DNA of 64,000 nt. Origin: Salvator merianae. Lineage: Eukaryota > Chordata > Lepidosauria > Squamata > Teiidae. The position numbers and the translations under genes are program-made. Below the pieces are notes generated by a model. It did not search any database, had not been told where the DNA came from, and worked only from the letters and a program-made list of their open reading frames with translations. The stretch is taken from NCBI GenBank assembly GCA_003586115.2, contig QVOM02000073.1, positions 28,781,298 to 28,845,297 on the forward strand. The letters run 5' to 3'. Each line of letters begins with the position of its first letter. Position 1 is the stretch's first letter. Of the stretch, positions 21,993-34,455 are shown piece after piece.

Positions 21993-22438
21993 GGCGCCAA
22001 GGTTTTTTGAATGGATTTAGGGTATTTTGAGAGTGCTGAATTCAAATATCCCATTACTTTTGCTGAATTGGTTCTAGTTTTTGAGATAATGGACATCCAT
22101 GAAAATAATGCATTCCCCAATGCAACTTGTGTGTGATAGCAAATGCAATAGCTTTTGGTCTGTCTTTTGACTCTTTAACAGTGTCTTAGGTAATGAAATA
22201 TCCCATATAATTATTTTGTATTGCAATTTGTAGGCCTACAAAACTGGCAGGTCTGAATGCTTTCCAAACGTGTTACGTTAATTAATTAATTAACTATTGA
22301 ATATCTCAGAAACTAGAGCCAATCTGGCAAAACTGAAGTCATATGCATAATCACCACTGTAAACTTAATATAAAACCATTCAGACATCATTGGCACCAAA
22401 ATCACTGTATACCAGTGTAATGAATATGGTTCCTTTAT

Positions 22439-22472
<34 letters not shown>

Positions 22473-22473
22473 A
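22439..22473. repeat. (CA)n microsatellite
   Basis: About 35 bp of CA with one interruption (acaaacac), directly before the LTR2-family copy. Confidence 0.95.
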
Positions 22474-22781
22474 AGATGCACTGGGTTATACTGGTTTGGG
22501 GAAAATAACTCTTCCAGGCAGAATCTCTGCAGGACCTTGCAGGCTAATAAGTTGGTGTCAAGAACAATTAACTACTGTGGTGCCATCAGAAAAAAAGGGA
22601 AGTGGAAAAATTGCACTCAAAACAAGTCACATTCCAAAGAAAAATAATTATTATTTTATTAAAATTACAACAAAAAGTTCAAAAAGCAAAGAAACTGCAG
22701 CAAAAAGACAACTTGAATCAGTTGATTGTCAAACTCTTAGTAAGATAGAACTCTCAGTACAACTAAAACACAAGCAACAAT
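22474..22781. repeat. LTR2-family copy, first part
   Basis: Starts near agatgcactgggttatactgg and aligns with 29305-29610: shared phrases include ttatactgg, aatctctgca, aaaacaagtca, attccaaagaa, ttattaaaa and aaaaagcaaagaaa. A MITE interrupts it at 22782; the alignment resumes after 23459. The family probably derives from an LTR element, but boundaries and target duplications were not resolved. Confidence 0.55.
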
Positions 22782-23456
22782 GGGCCTATTCACACTTTGG
22801 CCTAGCAAGCAATGAGAATGCTTGCTAGGCAATCGCGTTTGCACCACAAGACAGCTGCAGCAACAAGGAGCATACCTCATCTGCTGCCGATTGCTACCAC
22901 CGCTGATGCAGTAATTAGTAGTCTGCAATGTTACCTGAAGCTCAAAGTGAGCTTCGGGTAAGGCTGCATTCACACTTACCTGCACCATGGTGGTGGCTGT
23001 CTTGTGGGCAATGGGTGGGCCCATCACACATACATGATCATGTGATCATGCACATGTGATGGGCAATGGGGCCTGATGGCATTATGGTGAGGGGCCCAGC
23101 ACACAGGCACGATCCACTCCCCACCTGCGCACTGCGCAGGCATCCCTGTCACCATGGCAGCAGCCCGATATTTGCGGGCCGCTGCTGCAGCAACCATCCA
23201 GTGTACCCACGATTGAGCACCAGAACATCAGATGGGGTGTAGCGCAGCCCCATCTGGCATCCCAGACCTGACTGGGGCCTTGTGTGGGACCTGTCAGGCC
23301 CAAGCAAAGGAGCAGGCCCCATTGCCCATTGCACATGCATACGCAAGCCAGACGCTGTCATGACAAGGATCAGGCACATGCAAATGCCGGTACCCAGCTT
23401 CAGGTAAGTTTATAGGCCCCAAAGTGCAGGCGGTGTCCCAAAGTGCAAAGAGGCCC
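22782..23456. mobile_element. 675-bp MITE with GGGCC ends
   Basis: The left end GGGCCTATTCACACTTTGG is inverse to the right end CCAAAGTGCAAAGAGGCCC. It is flanked by AAT on both sides (22779-22781 and 23457-23459), a 3-bp duplication. The inside is GC-richer than the surroundings and has no credible ORF, so it is non-autonomous. It is inserted in an LTR2-family copy and shares its end consensus with the elements at 51657 and 58862. Confidence 0.82.
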
Positions 23457-23459
23457 AAT

Positions 23460-23700
23460 TACAATGTAACTCCTACAATGGAGTACTAAAAGTACTATCT
23501 CTGAACCTTCAATCTTGTTAAGCAATGAGTGACAGTGACTTAGCTATTATATTAATGATAGCCCTGTCTTTGTATAGGTAAAGGTAATGAAGGGGTTTTA
23601 AAGCAAAATTACTATTCCTAGCTAGTCCAGAAAACCTAGGGCTCAGAACTAACACTGAGAGCTAAGAGGGGATCCTAAAACTTAAGAGAAATTGGCAGAT
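23460..23700. repeat. LTR2-family copy, continuation
   Basis: Sequence after the MITE includes actaaaagtactatctctgaa, which aligns with actaaaaggattttctctgaa near 29620. Similarity fades towards the L1 tail. Confidence 0.45.
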
Positions 23701-23704
23701 TTTC

Positions 23705-24660
23705 TTTTTGTTTTGTTTTGTTTTATTGTCATTATATTTTAAATATATAAAATTACACTCTACATTACATTCTTATATCACTATTATTAACAAGTTCCTC
23801 CTTCATTAACAGTTTCTTCTATACTTCATGTTACTCTCCATCCTGTTCTCTTTCCTTCTTTTTCTTCACCGAAACTCTTTATTTTTCACTCTTCAAATCC
23901 AGCAATCACAAGTCTATTGTCCAGCTCTTGCAGAAAGTCAAAAAAGGGTTTCCAGTTTCTGTAAAACCTATCAACTGTCTTATTTTTCAAAAGATTTGTC
24001 AATTTATCCATCTCGGCAAGCTCCATCATTTTAACTATCCAACCACCCACCGTTCATATTATCTCCCCTTTCCACTTCTGAGCATGAACAATTCTGGGTG
24101 CAGTTACCATATTTTACAATAACAGATTAACACTTTCAACATTATTTCCCACTATCCCCAGTAGGAATAATTCCGGTCTAAAAGGAATGTTTGTCTTTAA
24201 GATTTTCTGCATAACTGTATGAATTTGAACCCAAAACTTTTTGCTTTTTGCACAAGTCCACCACATATGATAAAAAGTATCCTCATGCTTCTTACATTTC
24301 CAACACTTACTTGACATGCCTTGATACATTTTTGAGATTCTAAAAGGTGTTAAGTACCATTGATACAACATTTTATATATATTCTCTTTCAACATATTAC
24401 ATACAGTAAATTCCATATCTTTAGTCCACAATTTTTCCCATTGATCCTTCAAAATATTATAGCCAAAAATTTTTGCCCACGTTATCATACATTCTTTAAC
24501 TTGCTCTTGTTCTAGTTCTATTCTAGTTCCAAACTTATGCAGATTTATTTAAGAAGTTACATTGTGTTCCACATGACTTTTTTTAAAAAAATAATTGCTG
24601 CAGAAAATTTATCATAGTAACTTTCCAAATCCATTCTGTCTCTTCATTGTACCACTGTAT
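23705..24660 (-). pseudogene. L1 LINE, ORF2 C-terminal end
   Basis: A minus-strand open piece (24488-24114, 124 residues) carries the L1 ORF2 C-terminal cysteine region: KMYQGMSSKCWKCKKHEDTF followed by YHMWWTCAKSKKFW, i.e. CxxC, then H-x4-C spacing, and a RPELFLLGI-like phrase. Upstream pieces (towards 24660) are in other frames. Downstream, about 23705-24110, is AT-rich 3' sequence. It is a 5'-truncated, dead L1 copy. The zinc-knuckle-like segment is required for L1 movement in studied mammals; here it is only a marker of the family. Confidence 0.8.
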
Positions 24661-26700
24661 GAACTTAATACCATTATGTGCTTGACAACAGGGATTACAT
24701 ATCACAGGGGAGAAAGCTAGCTAGTGTGTAATCAGAGCCACTGTATATTTTCTATCCTTGCACACACCACAACTCCACAGAATACAGCCATTTCTGAAAG
24801 TTACTTGTCTGGTTACCTAGTAAGCTAGCAATAGGAGCTTTTAGTCTAAGACTTTCAAAAACACAAAAGTGGAGTTAGGAGGCTGAGGCTGAAGGCAAGG
24901 ATGAGAGCAAGAACTATACTGAGTGGAAGACTATGGTCATTATGACATCCTAGTTGTCAACCTGTTCCCAGCTTTGTATATCAGTGGACACAGTTAGTGC
25001 AACAGATTGTTCAGTCTAGTATAACTAAGCCCTAGAATATTTGCCTTACAACAATTGACTGCCATGTATATCATACCTTGCTAGCTCTGAAGGAAATCCC
25101 AAATGCAAAAAAGAAGCAGCATCTCATCTCCTCACATTTCCATAAAGCTCACTACCAACGTCCATTTCCAGGGTCACAGACACACTCTAACAAGATAGTC
25201 TGCCTCAGGGATGGGCAGGGAATTCAGTCCATTTTTGGCCTGGAATGGCCTGTCCACACCTACTGTGATGCACCACCCAACCACTGCCAACACCCCACCT
25301 CCACTGCTTCATGGGTCCCCTTTGCCTGGTAAAAGGTAAGCTTCAGTATGATGGAGGGGGTGCAGTGGGTTGACAGTGGTGGGATGGCAATGGTGACAGT
25401 GGGGTGATGGCAGTGGTGGCAGGGTGACAACAGCAGCAGGTTGATGAGGTGGTGGGGTGGTGATGGTGATGGTACAGATACGGTCCTCCCTGCTCTGACA
25501 TGTGTCAGATGTCTTTCCCTGTAACCCTTTGTTTGGGTCTGTTTCCTGCAGCAGAAATGGACTCAGTGCTGGGATAATTCACATAGTCAATAGTCTCAAT
25601 CAGGGAAGGAAAATTCACTGACAAAAACCCAGAAACGTGCTTTCACATCTCACCCCTCCGAACACAGGATGGACCCCATTCACATAAAAAGTAAGGTGTG
25701 GCCTTAGGCCAAGAGAAGACTTCAGGAAGGGTATAAAATAACCTCATTTGAGCAGACAATGCCCATAGCAAGTAGCAGAAAGCAAAAAAAGGAAGCCACA
25801 ATTTTGAGTAAAGGGGATGGCAGTGACTTTGGTGAGGACTAAATTCAGGGCCCCAATAAATAGATCTTTCTGATCAAGGGGCCAGGAAAAGTGAGCATTT
25901 CTTGATGAGTCCATTGTTGAGTAACAGCTACATTCTAAATTGGACCCGGATAGCCTAGCCACTAGAAAGTGCGTGATTTTGTAAAATTATTTTTAGTGTG
26001 TTTCAAATTGAATCAAATGGCTTGTACTTCATATTTGTGCAGACCCTCCTGCATGAACTTCAGGGGGATTCAAGGTTGTTGTTGTTGTTGTTTCCCCAAA
26101 GCTTCTTCAATCTGTTTGAAAGGAATCAGTCAGAGAACTGGGGACCAGTAAAGTGAAAGTTCAGTCAATGGCATTCCAGGAAGTCCAAATGAGTACAGTT
26201 GGCACCCTGTTGCAGCTGCAGCCTTCAGATTTGATTTGGAACTCTGGAGGTGCCCCAGGCCAGTTGGATGCGCCACTGATTTTTTATTTATTTTTTTGGA
26301 TTTTGGGGGGAGAGACCCCCAAAATTCATGATAGAAGCAAAGAATGCCCCTGCCACTTGGCAATTGTCAAAAATTCTGGCTGAGATAAATGTCCCTGTTT
26401 GGCTATTATTTCATCTCACAACATCCTCAAAGCTACCATAAACACAGAAAGAAATCATACAATGAATGCCCCTAAACTAAACCTTTTCCTAAAGAAATTC
26501 CTCTTTTACTTTCCCTTACCTTAGCTGAGCTGAGGTGCGGTTTATTATATCAACTGTTGTCTGTGCACACTTTGTGTAGTAGAGTTGAGTCTGAGAAGTA
26601 GTTCCTTTGATCCAAGGATGATGTCCTACTGGTGTGGATGATGACATGGATGCAGACAGAGATGCTGCATCGCCTCTGGATTCTCCGATCCCAGCCAAGA
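24661..26700. other. No gene recognised; GGT-rich low complexity
   Basis: Unassigned sequence with a GTG/GAT-rich low-complexity stretch at about 25365-25475 (ggtggcagggtgacaacag-type words). Frames at 25078-25332 and 26153-26383 lack domains. Confidence 0.5.
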
Positions 26701-26703
26701 TAT

Positions 26704-26800
26704 TAGAGAGTTTTATTTATGTATTTGTTATTTGCATTTTTATCCTGTCCTATATCTGAAGGTCTAAATGAATATAAAATGAACATACTAAAATAATAAC
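26704..26800 (-). repeat. L2-type 3' tail
   Basis: tttatttatgtatttg followed by gcatttttatcctgtccta and a degenerate tctgaaggtct segment, the same signature as at 28655-28760. Confidence 0.55.
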
Positions 26801-27870
26801 TATGTCTGAAAATGGGGAGGAAAAGCTGTTTCCTTATTTAGCCAAAGGCCAACTACTGGCCTGCTGTAGGTATAGAACAGAAAAATGCAAGGAATGTCTA
26901 GGACTAGGGTAGCAGGCTGACTGAAGGATGGAGATGGATTCGAGAATGGAAAGAGATGCTACTTTTAGGTTTCTCCATCTCGGCCCAAGCTTTCAGGCCA
27001 GTACTGGACCTTGGGCATTGACCCAGACAGATCCTGGCCCAGGGCGCTGACTGTATGCATGTCATCAGCGATCTGGCATCATCAATGTGTGTTAGAGAAA
27101 CTAGTGCATGCAGGTAGCATTAGTGCCACATCACTAATGCCGTTGCAAAGATCGTGGCAATATCCTAACCCTAGGATATGTGTGTGGCTGATGTTTGCTT
27201 GTGTGTGTAAGCAAGCAGAAAGAATTTGTTTTGCATTGTGTGTCTAGGTTACTGGAGTGCTATTCCTCCCTTGCTTTCTGTGTGGGCAACTGCATTGTCT
27301 TGCCTTATTTAGTTACCCCTAACTTGTCAGTGTGCCTCTATTATTAGTTTTATTTTGTGTGGTGTGTCAAGATGTGTCAGGTCACGTACAAGAGACCACT
27401 AGGGATTTCTTTTCTCCCTCTCCCTCTCCCTCTTCCTCTTTCCCTTTCTCTTTTTCTACTTTCCTTGTTCTGATTTTTCACTATTATAGTTTCCACTTTA
27501 TTTCCCCCACCTAGTCTTCCTTGTCCTCCTCCTCCTCCTCTTTTTTTTTCTGGCTGCCTTTGGTTCTGCAGGATTGGAATGGGGTCTCAATGACACTTGG
27601 GCCTCAATTCCAGCCCACTGCCAACCTGCCAAGGCTGAAGGCCACCAAGGTATTTGTGCAAGATAATTGTGCTTGGCAGTGCCACATTCAGCATCACTGT
27701 CTTACTACAAATGCACAAATGCGAAGGACAACCCCACTCACGTTCACATGCAAAGTTGTGAATACCACAAATTTGTACAAAATGCAAAGTAAATGAAACT
27801 TTTAAACACGTCTCTACAAGCTGCCTCTGTATGTGCCCTGGTAACCCCACATTCAGTATACTCTAAAACA
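26801..27870. other. No gene recognised; pyrimidine-rich tract
   Basis: 27408-27480 is a C/T-rich tract with repeated tccctc units; 27522-27549 is a second one. Otherwise unassigned. Confidence 0.5.
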
Positions 27871-27874
27871 TTAT

Positions 27875-28095
27875 CTGTGGAACTGCCCCTACACCTGCTC
27901 CAGAAGCTGCACCTAGTAGAAAATGCAACAGTCAAGTTGAGTGGGGTGACAGTTTGGGCATGTTACACCTGTGCTTAAATGACTGCACTGGTTGCCAAAC
28001 TGCTACTGGGCAAGATTCAAAACTGTATCTTGACATAAAAAATTTGGGACCAGAGTACCTTAACAATACCTTAAACTTCCTGGAAAAGTGTGGAG
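27875..28095 (+). pseudogene. L2-type LINE, ORF2 fragment
   Basis: Sense translation with shifts gives the post-palm block of L2-clade reverse transcriptases: a LLQKLHLVENATVKLSGV phrase, then a degenerate LHWLPN.LLL.GKIQNCIL-like segment, then LGPEYL. It is short, with several stops, and only the order of motifs supports it. Confidence 0.6.
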
Positions 28096-28654
28096 AGATC
28101 CTGGTGCAGGTTCCAAAAAAATAGGAATGTCATCCTATGATGGCTGGCAATCAAGTCCTTTCTGTGGTAGTACCTACATTACCCTCTTCCTTGATATTTT
28201 TGACGAACCTACATAGCTCTTTATCCAGGTTCTAACTGTTTTCATCTTCATTTTTAATTTCTACATTCATAAATAATAGGGTTCTTTAATGGAAAACAGT
28301 ACAAAATAGTGTAAATTATTAAATAATAAATATAATTATTTCAAAGTTAATACAGATTTAATACTAAAGAAAAAGTGTGCCAGCACAATCTTGATTACTT
28401 AGGTACATCACATTATTTTCAATGGTTATTAGGTAAAAAAAATACAATTGCGATCTGTTTTTGTTTTGTTTTGTTTTTACCAGGTTTTCTAGTGATGAAT
28501 ACTCAAGTGCAGAGTTTTAGCATGCAAATAAACAATGATGTGATCTGTTTGAATATCATGAAGATTACCTTGAAGGATTGGCAATTTATTTAAGCAGTGA
28601 GTTTCATACATAGGAAAGAATTTCAGGTACAAATGTTTTTTAAACATTGAATGC

Positions 28655-28661
28655 AATACAT

Positions 28662-28692
<31 letters not shown>

Positions 28693-28790
28693 TTTGCATT
28701 TTTATCCTGTCCTATACCTGAAGCTCTTAGGGCGGGTTACAACAATTAAAACAACAACAAAAAACAAAAACAAAAAAACCCTTAAAAGCC
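28655..28790 (-). repeat. (TTTA)n and L2-type 3' tail
   Basis: Nine TTTA units (28661-28696), then gcatttttatcctgtcctatacctgaag and cttagggcgggttacaac; the reverse complement is the tail typical of L2-like reptile LINEs. An A/C-rich stretch follows. Confidence 0.65.
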
Positions 28791-28895
28791 ATGCAATAAA
28801 ACAGTAGTCTGAAAGTTAGCGGGAGATCATTTACATTAACAGGAGACCATTTTCATTGGATATTCCTTGATAAATAGAATATTCCTGTAATATTT

Positions 28896-29200
28896 CTGGC
28901 CTTTGCAGTTTCTGGCTGGATCTTTTTCAGTGCACACCAAATTTTGGCACCACTTCTGTCCCCATGTCTTTCATAGTCCAAAATACAAAGCCTGGCCCAG
29001 TTATGGATCTCTTGAAAGAGTTTCACTGCAGAACTGGGATAAAGCACCATTTTGGCACCCTATCCTGGTCTGTAGCTTCATCCTATGCGGAGAAATTGTA
29101 TTGGTGGTGGATGGAGCTTCTCAGTTCCACACTAGTATGTGAAAGGTACCCCACTCAACTGCTTTCTATTCTGGAATTAAGATAAGTGCAGAAGGGACCA
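28896..29200. mobile_element. Degenerate MITE (GGCC...GCAGAAGGGACC)
   Basis: The right end ataagtgcagaagggacc matches the foldback-MITE end with changes; the left end near ggcctttgcagtttctggc is weaker. Its right half aligns with 46830-46940 (attggtggtggatggagcttctcagttcca against attggtggtcagggactccccaattcca). Limits are approximate. Confidence 0.5.
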
Positions 29201-29303
29201 TTGACAATAAGGATAGCCCACAGATCTCTGTGACGTAAATTTACACATGCTGGTACCCTATTCTGGTATTCCCTCCTTGGGAATTGTTCTGATAAGGGGA
29301 GAG

Positions 29304-30315
29304 ATGTATTGGGTTATACTGGCTTGAAGAAAATAATTCTCCCAAGTACAATCTCTGCAAGACATTGCAGGTGAATTGCTTTTTGTGTGGGGCTGTTAGG
29401 AAAAGAGAAATGAAAAAATAAATTCAAAACAAGTCAAATTCCAAAGAACAATAATTGCCACTTTATTAAAAATGCAGTAAAAAGCTCAAAAAGCAAAGAA
29501 AACTCACTGCTATAAGAAAATCCATCTCATCAACTGATTGTCATAGCTTTCAGTAAGGAAGAATTCTCAATGCAGTCAAAATAAGGAGCAGAAGTTACAA
29601 AATACCAGCTATAATTTGGTACTAAAAGGATTTTCTCTGAATGTTTGTTTACTAAACAATGATTGATGTACCTTTGCTGTACTGTTTCAGCTATCTTTTT
29701 TCAGTTTCTATGAAAGGGAAGGAGAGAAGGGTTGTTGTTTTTCTCACTAAAAATGTTGGGTTTTTTGCTGATCGGGGGGTGTCTAGAGGAGTGCAGTTAA
29801 GTTCTAGCAACTAAGGGAAACCCCAATTTAAGACACACATGAATTTTCTCATCCTCTGGCACATTTAAGTCAGATTTTCAGGTCTTCATCCATGAGGAAG
29901 CTACACAGCTGTCAAAAGGCAAAAATGATGAAAAACGAGTCTTGGAGTCAGGTGGGAAATTCAAATTGTGATGAAACAGAAAGGCAATCCAATGACAGCA
30001 AAAGTTTCTGAAGATGGACAGTGTATAAGGGAGAGTTCAGATGACAGAGAACTGTGCCTTGTCCCTGACCTATTTTTATCCTATTTTTTGATATGGGAGT
30101 TATCACCCTGTGTGGAGAAATACCTCAGGCTGGAGTAAGAAATGACTTCTGTGTATTCCTATAGAGAGCTTAAAATGGAACCAATGTGCTTTTGTTGCTA
30201 TGTGCAAAGTTTATGTTTAGTATGCAGAGTTTAGTAATGTGTGTAAAAAGCAAATGTTGTATGTGCCAGCTGCATTTCACACCTCTGGCAATTGCATACC
30301 AGCGATCATGATTGT
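29304..30315. repeat. LTR2-family copy, most complete
   Basis: About 1 kb, uninterrupted. The first 300 bp align with 22474-22781 and, more weakly, 49700-50000. The last 250 bp (ggaaccaatgtgcttttgttg, gtatgtgccagctgcatttcac, cacctctggca) align with 34320-34440. An LTR origin is proposed from length and internal AATAAA-like words on both strands; ends were not fixed. Confidence 0.5.
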
Positions 30316-31155
30316 TTGATTGTCCTTCCATGGGAAAAAACAAACAAGCAATGGAGTCGTGATAACAGAGAAAAGCCTGTCAAATGTTAGGATAAAGTCC
30401 TCTTTCCAAATCAAATTACTGTCAAATAACATTCCTGATGTTTGCACAAAGATTCATATCTGTACACAAAGGATGTTGCCAAAGTTTTTCAACAATAGTC
30501 AGGACACAAATTAATATCATTTGAGATTCTGGTTAGAATGCACCAGCTCTGGCTGGTTCAGAAAGGCTTGACATTCAACTTGGTAAGCAAGACATCTAGA
30601 TCACTGATTGCTTCCATGCAGATTACTTTCTTGTGGGGGAAAAGGATGGGGTCACAAACTAAACATAAGCCTATACATTTAAAATGGATTTTTTCTGTAT
30701 CAAAATGGAGTTCAAATTGGTTTTAGGGCTTCCTTGCACCATGGCCCATGCCCCAAACCTACAACAATTAATATTAATATTAATATAGACTTTTCTGGCA
30801 CAAAACATTGTCATGCCTTATGTACCAAAGCAGCTTAATTTTAACTAAAAAACATATATCATAACAATACCTAGTCTCCATTTACACACCAGTTAATGAC
30901 ATTCTTGTTCACTTAGGCATTTGAGAATTAAGGGCTTCTAGGGACTCATGCCATGCAGTGAACCTAATGTCTTTAAGGTTATTGTATTAGAATACAGAAC
31001 CTTAAATGACATAGGACCAGAAATTTGACTGTATGTCATTCCATTTCTTGTAATCAGAAGCAAATTAATAGTTCTCCTGTTAAGCACCAAACATGAAATG
31101 CAAGTGGGTGGGGCAAGACTAGACCTCCATGTAACTGATTATAAAATTCTTAACA
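30316..31155. other. No gene recognised
   Basis: AT-rich unassigned sequence with a short attaatatt repeat at about 30767-30787. Confidence 0.5.
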
Positions 31156-31159
31156 AAGG

Positions 31160-31412
31160 ATACCATTTTCTTCACCATTGCTTGCATTTAAAAAGAGCTT
31201 GAAAACATCTCTATTCAACTTAGCTTTTGGAGGTTGGCTGGATTAAGCTGATGCTAGTTTACTATATCCTTTACTGTATTTCTATGGTTGTCATTTTCTA
31301 TTTGTCCTTTTTTTAAAAGTCTAATGAGATTATTGTGGTTGTATGCTAGCTTGAACTCTTGCAGAGGAAGGTCAAGTTATGAGAAAGATAAATGAATAAA
31401 TAAATGACTGAA
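31160..31412 (+). repeat. L2-type LINE 3' end
   Basis: A sense phrase equivalent to L.KRAxKHLYST.LxF (31180-31230) is the terminal ORF2 segment of L2-like elements. It is followed by attgtggttgtatgctagcttgaact and a aaatgaataaataaatga tail. Confidence 0.6.
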
Positions 31413-33139
31413 AAGGGATTTGAAGCTGAATCTAGACTGACTTAGTCCAGGACTCTTTGTGCACTTGACCTCCGGTACTCTGACTCTGTTTGCTGCATTA
31501 GTAATGGTAACATGATCCTATCTTGTGGTCCTTACATCTATAAATTCAGTCAATTCTCTCTGACAAAAGAATGTTAGAATATATCCTATTAGCTGTTCAT
31601 ACTTTGATCCTATTGCTATCTCTTGCATCATCAACATGTGAACTGGAAATGGTAGAATAGGGAGTACGTAGTGCAGATTGGCATAACACATTTTTTGATT
31701 GAATGAATAAACAAAAAATGTCAAGCCAACATTATGCGAAACAACCAAGACCCCCCCCCACCAAAAGCATATATTGCAACATAAGATCACGTAAACTTAC
31801 ACATTGAACAAATTGTTCTTCCAGAATAGTCTAATGTTAATGATTATGCAACCAGTATTCTACAATGACCTGCTAGCTTCATAGTGCTATAAAGGTTTGC
31901 ATTTCTTTAACAGGTTTTGTCTGTATCTGACATGCTGTTATGTTATTAATTACTGTGCATCATAGAGTAATTTGCCTGTATTTTATTTGTTAATTTTGTT
32001 TCAGTTAGATACAGTTAAATTGTTTCCATTCCTATAATTCTGAAGTATATTTAGTTTAGCAACATCTTTATTGTAGCAAATCAGGACCAGGTTTCAGATC
32101 ATTAAAGTGACCCATCAATCAGGGTGCTGCTGCCCTGCTACCATAGTTTTTGACACTCATTGCTGGTTTGTTGCTATCTTTTTAAATTTTCCTCAAACTT
32201 TTTTTTCTTACTAAAAAGGGGAGTTCTTTCACATTTGTGCAGATAAACCAGCTCCCATTGATGGAAAAATGATTTCAACGTGATCTGCATATTTCATATA
32301 GAAAGTTCTGTTGACCTGTCAATGAACATGTACGACAATTGATGGGTTAAATGTACAAGCTTTATTGAATTGGCACTTTATTGATTAGGACACATGCAAG
32401 AAGCATGTTTTACCTCTTCAAGTAAAACTATTCACAGTGCAGCACCAATTTAGTAATGCCTATCATATTTATGAGACCTAAGGGATACCTTTCTAGCACT
32501 CCTACCCCCTTCATTGCCCAATATATGAAATAACTACCAGCTAGCCTCTTCACCCATGCCATTTGACTTGGAAAGAGGCTTAGGTAGCATGTGTTTCCAC
32601 CAAACTTGATGACCCAGAATGCTCCCCAAACCTGCAAACATGAATATGGTTCATGGCTGCATCACCATACAAAGATCCTGGTGAAAGTAAATGTTATTTA
32701 TCCTACCTCCCTACCCAAAAATAGGTTGTCCATTCCATAACCTTTTCAGAAGTCTGTAGACAAATGAAACTCCCCCTTCTTTTGAATAATAGGGAAAAAA
32801 TGCCAAATATGCAGAGGAAGACACAAAATCTTTATTTCTAGCCAGCAACCATTTCCCAGTTGTAAGCTGTTTATGACTACCTGCATACGCATTAAAAAAA
32901 AAAAAAAGCAACTCAAAAGTGGCTTAGTGGTGGGAGTATGCAGATGCTAGTGTTTCCATCCCACATCTAACCCTTTAAAAGTGAATTTTCTGGCTTTTAA
33001 TCTGCATTAGAGGCACTAGCATCTTTAGCTACTTTTTTCTTTTACTGTGTGTGATTGGAGCCTGTATCTTGCTGAATATACTGTTCTACACCTGCTTTTG
33101 AAGCCACCATACCATCAGGAGGCCTGATATGTAATCCAA
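31413..33139. other. No gene recognised
   Basis: Unassigned sequence with only short frames. Nothing convincing is seen on either strand. Confidence 0.5.
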
Positions 33140-33443
33140 GGATCTGTTTGCACTTTACCCTTAGTGAGTGATCATATGCTCATTGGGTAAGTGCAGCGAG
33201 TCAGCAGCACAATATGGCTGTGGCTACAGTCACGTGCCACATCCCAAATTGCCATGGCAATGGCTAGATGTTGCAGCAATCACTGTCATGGCAGTTGGGC
33301 TGGCCGTCTGCACTGTGAGTGCTGGAGGCCTGGTACAGGACTGCTCCAACCTTGCAGTAGAAATGGCCACCATGCCATGGGGTCTTGTACAGTCCAGAAT
33401 GGTATTAGTATATCATTCTAGGCTGTCAAGTGCAAATAGTCCC
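33140..33443. mobile_element. 304-bp MITE, GGATC/GGGCC-type ends
   Basis: The left end ggatctgtttgcactttaccc is inverse to the right end aagtgcaaatagtccc with a few changes. The inside (catggcaatggctagatgttgcag, cactgtgagtgctgg) aligns with the copies at 41834-42226 and 57995-58419. Flanking triplets (caa, ctg) do not match, as expected of an older copy. The open frame across it is incidental. Confidence 0.65.
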
Positions 33444-33759
33444 CTGGAGTGGCATTCTTGCCTTCTTAGGCTACACAATGACATAATTGTGTGGCCTGAT
33501 GAGATTTCAGATCTGCTGTTATTCTTTATCTATGTGTCTGAAAACAGCCAGAAGAGGCAGCAGAAAGGCTTGAAAATCAATAAAGCACTCAAAACTATTA
33601 AGATCAGCTGTTTGTCAATGTCAAAATATATGCAGGCAGCAAATACAGGCAATTACATGAAATGCAGGAACTTCCCCCTATAGATGGCTCACAGCAGGCT
33701 TTAACTGCATGTGTACAGAGTATCGACAGCTCTGCAAGGCTAGACTAGGGCTGGATAAA

Positions 33760-34455
33760 TGTTTAAAGGGTCAAATAAGGTGAAGCCTCACAGGGGAACA
33801 AGAAGGGGGCTGTTGCAGGGAATTTAGAGGAAAAAACCTAATTGCTAAGAAGGAACACTAGGCTACCCAGGAATCACATCGAAATCTCACCCTCTAGCAC
33901 ATCATGGTAGTGAAGTCTTTGGTCTCTACTCCAGGAAGTAAGTCATTCCAGTAAAGCCTCCAAAATGCAGAAAACTGAGGTTGAGAAGCCACTGGACTTG
34001 GCAAGAGGGTTCCCCAGCCAAGGTTCCTGTGTGAGAGAGAGTTCTGGGAAGTAAACAACTTTTTCTTGGCAGCAGCAAAGGGTGGAGCAGGAGTTTCAAA
34101 GTCAAGCTGCAATCAGGCAGCTCAAATGACAGTGGGAAGTGTGGATGATGATTCCAGTGATGGAAATAATGCACTAGATGGAGGGTGGACAGAGGACCAT
34201 GCTGCACATGACCTGGGGACTATTTTTTATTCCTAACAATGGGGATGTGACCTCACCTCCAGGACCTTCTAGAAAAGCAGGGGGAAATGTGACCTAACAT
34301 TTCCCTATGGAGACACAGTAATAAAACCAATGTGCCCTTGTGGGTTGTGTGAAAAAAGTGCATTCTTCTTTCACAACTTAAGTGTGGTATGTAGCTCCAG
34401 CTGTGTACATACTGGGTAGCTATTGCACCTCTGGAGCATGTTCATGTCTGTTTGA
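33760..34455. repeat. LTR2-family copy, diverged
   Basis: Its later part (aaaaccaatgtgcccttgtggg, gtggtatgtagctccagctg, gcacctctgg) aligns with 30175-30295. The earlier part (gaaatctcaccctctagcac) aligns weakly with 50190-50210. Limits are approximate. Confidence 0.45.

Noticed and set aside
33168..33683. 171-residue plus-strand open frame
   Set aside because: Most of it translates a GGGCC-type MITE; no domain.
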